A DNA stretch of 64,000 bases from Pseudomonas turukhanskensis (GTDB lineage: Bacteria; Pseudomonadota; Gammaproteobacteria; Pseudomonadales; Pseudomonadaceae): contig NZ_BSFN01000004.1 of the NCBI RefSeq assembly GCF_027922365.1, forward strand, positions 1-64,000, written 5' to 3'. Under the pieces are notes generated by a model. That model was not told where the DNA came from and did not search any database. It worked only from the letters and a program-made list of their open reading frames with translations. Each line of letters begins with the position of its first letter. Position 1 is the stretch's first letter. This document shows positions 60,428 through 64,000 of this stretch, piece after piece. Position numbers and translations under genes: made by a program.

Positions 60428-60649
60428 ATGAGTTCAGAAAAAGCGCAATTCAAAGCCGTGGCAGACCGTAGCCGCTGCTGTGGTTACGGCCTGTGTGCCG
60501 CTATCTGCCCCAGTGTTTACAAACTCGACGCCGACGGTCTGGTGTACTTCGACGACGCCAATGTGCCGCCGGAGCTTGAGGAAGAGGCCCGCGAGGGCGC
60601 TGCCGCCTGCCCGGCCGAAGCCATCTGGCTGGAACCCATCAGCGACTAA
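60428..60649 (+). CDS. Small P450-type ferredoxin (CXXYXXC(X)nCP)
   Basis: 73 residues. The cluster motif is CCGYGLC, giving C17-x2-Tyr20-x2-C23 and C61-P62, matching the CXX?XXC(X)nCP ferredoxins that pair with P450s in actinobacteria and some other bacteria; an extra Cys27-Pro is present. Such proteins bind a [3Fe-4S] or [4Fe-4S] cluster and donate electrons to P450s. It leads an operon with an SDR, extradiol dioxygenase and FAH-type enzyme, 51 bases before the SDR. No P450 is adjacent, so its partner is probably encoded elsewhere, perhaps at 46644. Confidence 0.85.
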   Translation: MSSEKAQFKAVADRSRCCGYGLCAAICPSVYKLDADGLVYFDDANVPPELEEEAREGAAACPAEAIWLEPISD

Positions 60650-60700
60650 GCCCATGGCGGGCTGCAAGGCCCGCCAAACCACTGTGTTGAGGATGTGCTG

Positions 60701-61459
60701 ATGGGACGTTTGCAAAATAAAGTGGCCTTGATCACCGGTACCGGTGGCGGCCAGGGGCGCGCAGCGGCGCTGCGGTTTGCCCGCGAAGGGGCGATTGTGG
60801 TGGGCTGCGATTTTGTCGCCGCCGGCCATGAAGAAACTGCGGCCCTGATGCAGGCTGAAGGTTTCACCTTGTACGGGTCGGCGCCGGTCGACCTGGGTGA
60901 CCACGAACAGGCCAAGGCCTGGATCGACGCCGCTGTGGCCGAACACGGCCGTATCGACATTCTGTACAACAACGCCTCGGCCGCGAAATTTGGCCTGGTG
61001 CATGAGCTGTCGATCGAAGACTGGCACTACACCATCCGCAACGAAATCGACCTGCTGTTCTATACCACCAAGTACGCCTGGCTCCATTTGGCCGAGCAGC
61101 GCGGGGTGATTATCAACGTGTCATCCACGGCGGCGTGGGGCGGCTCGAAAGCGGCCGGCATTTCTGCCCACTCGGCGGCCAAAGGCGCGGTGGTGTCCTT
61201 TACCCGTCAGTTGGCGGTAGAAGGCGCAGCGGTGGGCGTACGGGCGGTGAGCATCAGCCCGGGCTTTATCGCCACGCCAGGCACCCGGCCGTTTTTGGAG
61301 AACCGCGAAGTACGCGCCATGTTGCTTGATGGCGTGCTGATGGACCGCCCCGGCGAGCCGGAAGAAGTGGTCAACCTGGCGGTGTTTATCGCCTCGGATG
61401 AAGCTTCGTTTATAACCGGTTCCGACTTTGTCATCGACGGTGGGCTGCTCGCCGTATAG
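60701..61459 (+). CDS. SDR-family protein with His in place of the catalytic Tyr
   Basis: 252 residues from the ATG at 60701 (GAGG 8 bases upstream). Cofactor motif TGTGGGQGRAAA, NNAS in strand 4. The catalytic block reads ISAHSAAKGAV, so the YxxxK tyrosine is His; the Lys is kept. A subgroup of SDRs with HxAAK here exists, and activity is uncertain. It precedes the extradiol dioxygenase by 45 bases in the same operon, suggesting a dihydrodiol-type or hydroxy-ketone dehydrogenase role. Confidence 0.85.
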   Translation: MGRLQNKVALITGTGGGQGRAAALRFAREGAIVVGCDFVAAGHEETAALMQAEGFTLYGSAPVDLGDHEQAKAWIDAAVAEHGRIDILYNNASAAKFGLVHELSIEDWHYTIRNEIDLLFYTTKYAWLHLAEQRGVIINVSSTAAWGGSKAAGISAHSAAKGAVVSFTRQLAVEGAAVGVRAVSISPGFIATPGTRPFLENREVRAMLLDGVLMDRPGEPEEVVNLAVFIASDEASFITGSDFVIDGGLLAV

Positions 61460-61504
61460 CACCTGCCTGGGCTTTTCGAACAAAAACAAGAGAAGGTGAA
61501 CAAC

Positions 61505-62455
61505 ATGGACCTTATCGGCATTGGCTACATGGGTTTCGAAACCCCCAACCTGGACGCGTGGCGTGAATACGGCCCGCAGGTGATGGGCTTTGGCATCGGT
61601 AAGAACCCCGAGAGCGACCCCGACTCGCTGTACTTTCGCCTCGACGATCGCCGCCATCGCTTTGCCTTTCACCCCGGCAAAGTCGACCGCATTGCCTATA
61701 TCGGTTGGGAAGCGGTCGGGCGTATGGCCTTTGAAGACGGCCTGAAAAAACTGGCCGCCGCCAATATCGAATTTACCCGAGGCGATGCCGCGTTTTGCGA
61801 GTTGCGCGGTGTGCGCGAAGTGGTGCGTTTTCGCGACCCGGTGGGCTACCAGTACGAACTGTTTTACGGGCAGAAATGGTTGCCTGACTCCTTCCAGCCA
61901 GGCCGCCCACATACCGGTTTTCTCTGTGGCGAACGCGGGGCAGGGCATGTGGTGTTGATCACCCCGGACTACACCCCGGAGCTGGAAAACTTTCTGCTCA
62001 GCGTGATGGGTCTCAGTTGGTACGGCGCCGGCGCCGGCAAGGGCCGCACCGGCTTCTTCCGCGCCAAGCTCAACCATAAAACCAGCCACGACATCGCTTA
62101 CGGCCACGGCCCCGGCCGCATGGGCGTGCAGCACGTGGGGCTGTTTGTAAACAATGTGCGCGACGTGGGTGAAACCTACGACCTGGTGCGCAAGCGCGAA
62201 CTGCCGATGATGATGACCCTCGGCCAACACGCCCAGGACCCGCATCTGTCGTTCTATCACTTCAATCCGTCCGGTTTCGCCTTTGAAACCATTGCGGAAC
62301 TGGAGCCGTGGCAGGGCGACCCCTTCGAACTGAACCCGGAAAAACTTAGCCTGTGGGGCCACGAAATGGTCGGCCCTATTCTCGGCCCCAGCGTAAAAAC
62401 CCCGGAAGAAGTGCTCGACGCCGAGTACCTGCCTACGTACCTGGCCAAGCACTGA
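61505..62455 (+). CDS. Type I extradiol (BphC-type) ring-cleavage dioxygenase
   Basis: 316 residues from the ATG at 61505 (AGAAGG 8 bases upstream), with two VOC-fold domains. The metal 2-His-1-Glu triad is visible: His148 in GHVVLI, His210 in VQHVGLF and Glu261 in FAFETIAE. Second-sphere residues also fit: His195, His242, Asp245 and Tyr251, nearly the same numbering as 2,3-dihydroxybiphenyl dioxygenase BphC (146, 210, 260, 195, 241, 244, 250). An Fe(II)-dependent meta-cleavage of a catechol-type ring is therefore strongly indicated. The next gene, 1 base after, is an FAH-family enzyme. Substrate is unknown. Confidence 0.85.
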   Translation: MDLIGIGYMGFETPNLDAWREYGPQVMGFGIGKNPESDPDSLYFRLDDRRHRFAFHPGKVDRIAYIGWEAVGRMAFEDGLKKLAAANIEFTRGDAAFCELRGVREVVRFRDPVGYQYELFYGQKWLPDSFQPGRPHTGFLCGERGAGHVVLITPDYTPELENFLLSVMGLSWYGAGAGKGRTGFFRAKLNHKTSHDIAYGHGPGRMGVQHVGLFVNNVRDVGETYDLVRKRELPMMMTLGQHAQDPHLSFYHFNPSGFAFETIAELEPWQGDPFELNPEKLSLWGHEMVGPILGPSVKTPEEVLDAEYLPTYLAKH

Positions 62456-62456
62456 C

Positions 62457-63338
62457 ATGCGCATTGCGCGAGTAGCAGTTGGCGGTGACGCGTATTGGGC
62501 CTTGCTGGAAGCGGAAACCTACCGGCTGCGGCGCATTCACGCGCCGTTTGCCGCCTGGGCAGGGCTTAGCCCGGTAGAGGCCATCCAGGCCTTTGAACTC
62601 TCCAATGAGCGCGTGCCGCTGGCCAATGCACGGTTGTTGCCGCCGCTGGAGCCGGGGGCGCGGGTATTTGGCGTGGGGCTGAATTACCTCAGCCATTTGC
62701 AACGCCTGGGCAGCGATGCACCGGCGCACCCACTGGCGTATATGAAGCCAGAGTCGGCGCTGATCGGCGCCAATGACGAGATCAGTTACCCACCGCTGAC
62801 CGGTCAGCTCGATTACGAGGTGGAGCTCGTGGCGGTGGTCGGTCGGCCCTTGCTGGACGAACCCAAGGCCACTGCCTGCCTGCTCGGTTACACCGTGGGC
62901 AATGACATCAGCGCCCGCGATGCCGGCAAGCAGATTGGCCGGCTGGATTTGCTTACGCAAAAAGCCATGGATCGCACCACGCCGGTTGGGCCGTGGATTG
63001 TGACGCCGGATGAGCTGCGGATTAACGGGCAGCCCGCCCTGAATATGCGTTTGAGCGTGAACGAAGACGTGCGCCAGCAGGACAACACTCGGCAGATGAT
63101 CTTCGCCCTGGATGAGTTGCTCAATTACTTGGATGCGCGCATTAGCTTGCGGCCGGGGGATTTGGTGTTTACCGGTTCCAGCCATGGCGTGGGGTTGGAG
63201 ACGGGGCGGTTTTTGCAGCCGGGGGATTTGGTTGAGGCGGAGATTACCGGCGTCGGCCGTTTGCGCAATACGGTGGCGTTGCCACGCCCGTTGAGCCCGG
63301 CGCGCCAGGTTGGGCGGTTGGGGCAGCCTTTGGTTTAG
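62457..63338 (+). CDS. Fumarylacetoacetate-hydrolase-family protein
   Basis: 293 residues. FAH-fold catalytic features: VFGVGLNYLSHLQRLG, the metal-ligand segment DYEVELVAVVGRPL, TVGNDISARDAG, TPVGPWIVTPDEL and GDLVFTGSSHGVG. The family includes 2-hydroxyhepta-2,4-dienedioate isomerases, hydratases and C-C hydrolases acting on ring-fission products. Its start lies 1 base after the dioxygenase stop, so it very probably processes the meta-cleavage product, as an isomerase, hydratase or decarboxylase. Followed by a repeat. Confidence 0.87.
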   Translation: MRIARVAVGGDAYWALLEAETYRLRRIHAPFAAWAGLSPVEAIQAFELSNERVPLANARLLPPLEPGARVFGVGLNYLSHLQRLGSDAPAHPLAYMKPESALIGANDEISYPPLTGQLDYEVELVAVVGRPLLDEPKATACLLGYTVGNDISARDAGKQIGRLDLLTQKAMDRTTPVGPWIVTPDELRINGQPALNMRLSVNEDVRQQDNTRQMIFALDELLNYLDARISLRPGDLVFTGSSHGVGLETGRFLQPGDLVEAEITGVGRLRNTVALPRPLSPARQVGRLGQPLV

Positions 63339-63368
63339 TGACAGTCCGTAGATTCATAGTCCCCTGCG

Positions 63369-63452
63369 AGATTCTGGATTCCCGCCTGCGCGGGAATGAC
63401 TGAGTGCTTGCTTAAACCTCCGCCGTGCCGCGAAGGCGGGGACCCAGAATGC
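63369..63452. repeat. Paired-hairpin repeat, second copy of the element at 113-198
   Basis: AGATTCTGGATTCCCGCC starts at 63369; CCCGC...GCGGG and the GCGAAGGCGGGGACCCAGAAT half close it. It resembles the inner element near the window start (63-kb apart) and sits between the FAH gene and the partial MFS gene. Confidence 0.75.
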
Positions 63453-63474
63453 TGAGGCAAGCGAGGTTTTTCTG

Positions 63475-64000
63475 ATGTCTGAAGGCTCCGCTTGGGCGCC
63501 ATTCCGCAACAAGGCCTTCCGCGGCCTCTGGCTGGCCATGGCCATCGTCAACCTGGCGATCTGGATGCAAACGGTCGGCGCCGCCTGGATCATGACCACC
63601 CTCACCACATCGGCGACCATGGTTTCGCTGGTGCAAACCGCCGTCACGCTGCCGGTGTTTCTCTTCGCTTTGCCCGGCGGCGTAATCGCCGACCTGGTGG
63701 ACCGGCGTCGCTGGCTGATCGTCACCCAGGCGTTGATGGTGTTTGCCGGCGTGGTGCTCGCCGTGCTGGCGTACACCGCGCACCTGGACGCCTGGGGCCT
63801 GCTGGCCTTTACCTTTTTGCTTGGCACCGGCAGTGCCCTGGGCATGTCGGCGTGGATGGTCACCATGGTCGGTGTGCTGACGCGCAGCGAAGTGCCGGCC
63901 GCCGTCTCGCTCAACGGCATCGCCATTAACGCCACCCGTGCGCTGGGCCCGGCGCTGGCCGGCGCCCTGATTGCGTACTGGAACACCACTTCGGTGTTTC
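63475..64000 (+). CDS. MFS transporter, EntS/DUF894-like, cut by the window end
   Basis: The reading frame starts at the ATG 63475 and stays open to the window end, giving 175 residues (MSEGSAWAPFRNKAFRGLWL and on). The hydrophobic segments and FALPGGVIADLVDRRRWLIV loop match the MFS_3/DUF894 family, which includes the enterobactin exporter EntS. GAGG lies about 8-10 bases upstream of the ATG. It differs from the three paralogous carriers of the island, so it may mark the end of the catabolic region. Confidence 0.85.
   Translation, partial: MSEGSAWAPFRNKAFRGLWLAMAIVNLAIWMQTVGAAWIMTTLTTSATMVSLVQTAVTLPVFLFALPGGVIADLVDRRRWLIVTQALMVFAGVVLAVLAYTAHLDAWGLLAFTFLLGTGSALGMSAWMVTMVGVLTRSEVPAAVSLNGIAINATRALGPALAGALIAYWNTTSVF

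Overview
The window is GC-rich proteobacterial chromosome, most likely from Pseudomonas or a close relative. The reasons are strong Shine-Dalgarno spacing, codon use typical of high-GC gammaproteobacteria, a dense set of palindromic intergenic repeats of the kinds common in pseudomonads, and the gene families present. No rRNA, tRNA, transposase, integrase or CRISPR array was seen.

Almost the whole window (about 0.2-51.6 kb and 56.3-63.3 kb) looks like a large catabolic island for one or more hydrophobic, oxygenated compounds (terpenoid, steroid or aromatic-like; the substrate cannot be read from sequence). Region by region: 0.2-5.7 kb, minus-strand TetR, thiolase and a fused indolepyruvate:ferredoxin oxidoreductase. 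5.9-13.9 kb, a plus-strand operon of a DUF1302 outer-membrane protein, a DUF1329 protein, two SDRs, a SnoaL-like protein, an APH-fold kinase and an MFS carrier. 13.9-17.5 kb, AraC, LysR and TetR regulators with a quinone-oxidoreductase-type enzyme. 17.8-24.0 kb, GMC alcohol oxidase/dehydrogenase, aldehyde dehydrogenase and a second DUF1302-DUF1329 pair, closed by a terminator. 24.3-27.3 kb, amidohydrolase, a second APH-fold kinase and a tyrosine-phosphatase-type enzyme. 27.4-29.2 kb, minus-strand EamA carrier and SDR. 29.6-40.8 kb, a third DUF1302-DUF1329 pair followed by a YCF48-type propeller, an MMPL/RND transporter, a VOC protein, an enoyl-CoA hydratase, an SDR and a CrtI/PYROXD2-like FAD enzyme. 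40.9-45.7 kb, an EmrAB/NodT-type drug-efflux operon divergent from an IclR regulator. 45.7-51.6 kb, TetR divergent from a cytochrome P450 operon. 56.3-60.1 kb, minus-strand SDR, ferredoxin reductase, [2Fe-2S] ferredoxin and MFS carrier. 60.4-63.3 kb, a P450-type small ferredoxin, an SDR, a BphC-type extradiol dioxygenase and a fumarylacetoacetate-hydrolase-family enzyme, that is, a meta-cleavage module. The window ends inside another MFS gene.

Together the genes suggest uptake or efflux across both membranes (DUF1302/DUF1329/YCF48/RND, three paralogous MFS carriers), hydroxylation (P450 with ferredoxins and reductase), alcohol/aldehyde oxidation (GMC, ALDH, seven SDRs, MDR), ring cleavage (extradiol dioxygenase plus FAH) and beta-oxidation-type steps (enoyl-CoA hydratase, thiolase). 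A TGNACA-N13-TGTNCA dyad recurs in front of four separate transcription units and may define one regulon.

The exception is 51.8-55.6 kb: a visibly AT-richer minus-strand gene encoding an approximately 1255-residue protein with an N-terminal PD-(D/E)XK nuclease-like region, a P-loop STAND-like NTPase and a long helical C-terminus. This is the architecture of Avs-type antiviral STAND proteins, so it is a candidate defence gene inserted in the catabolic region.
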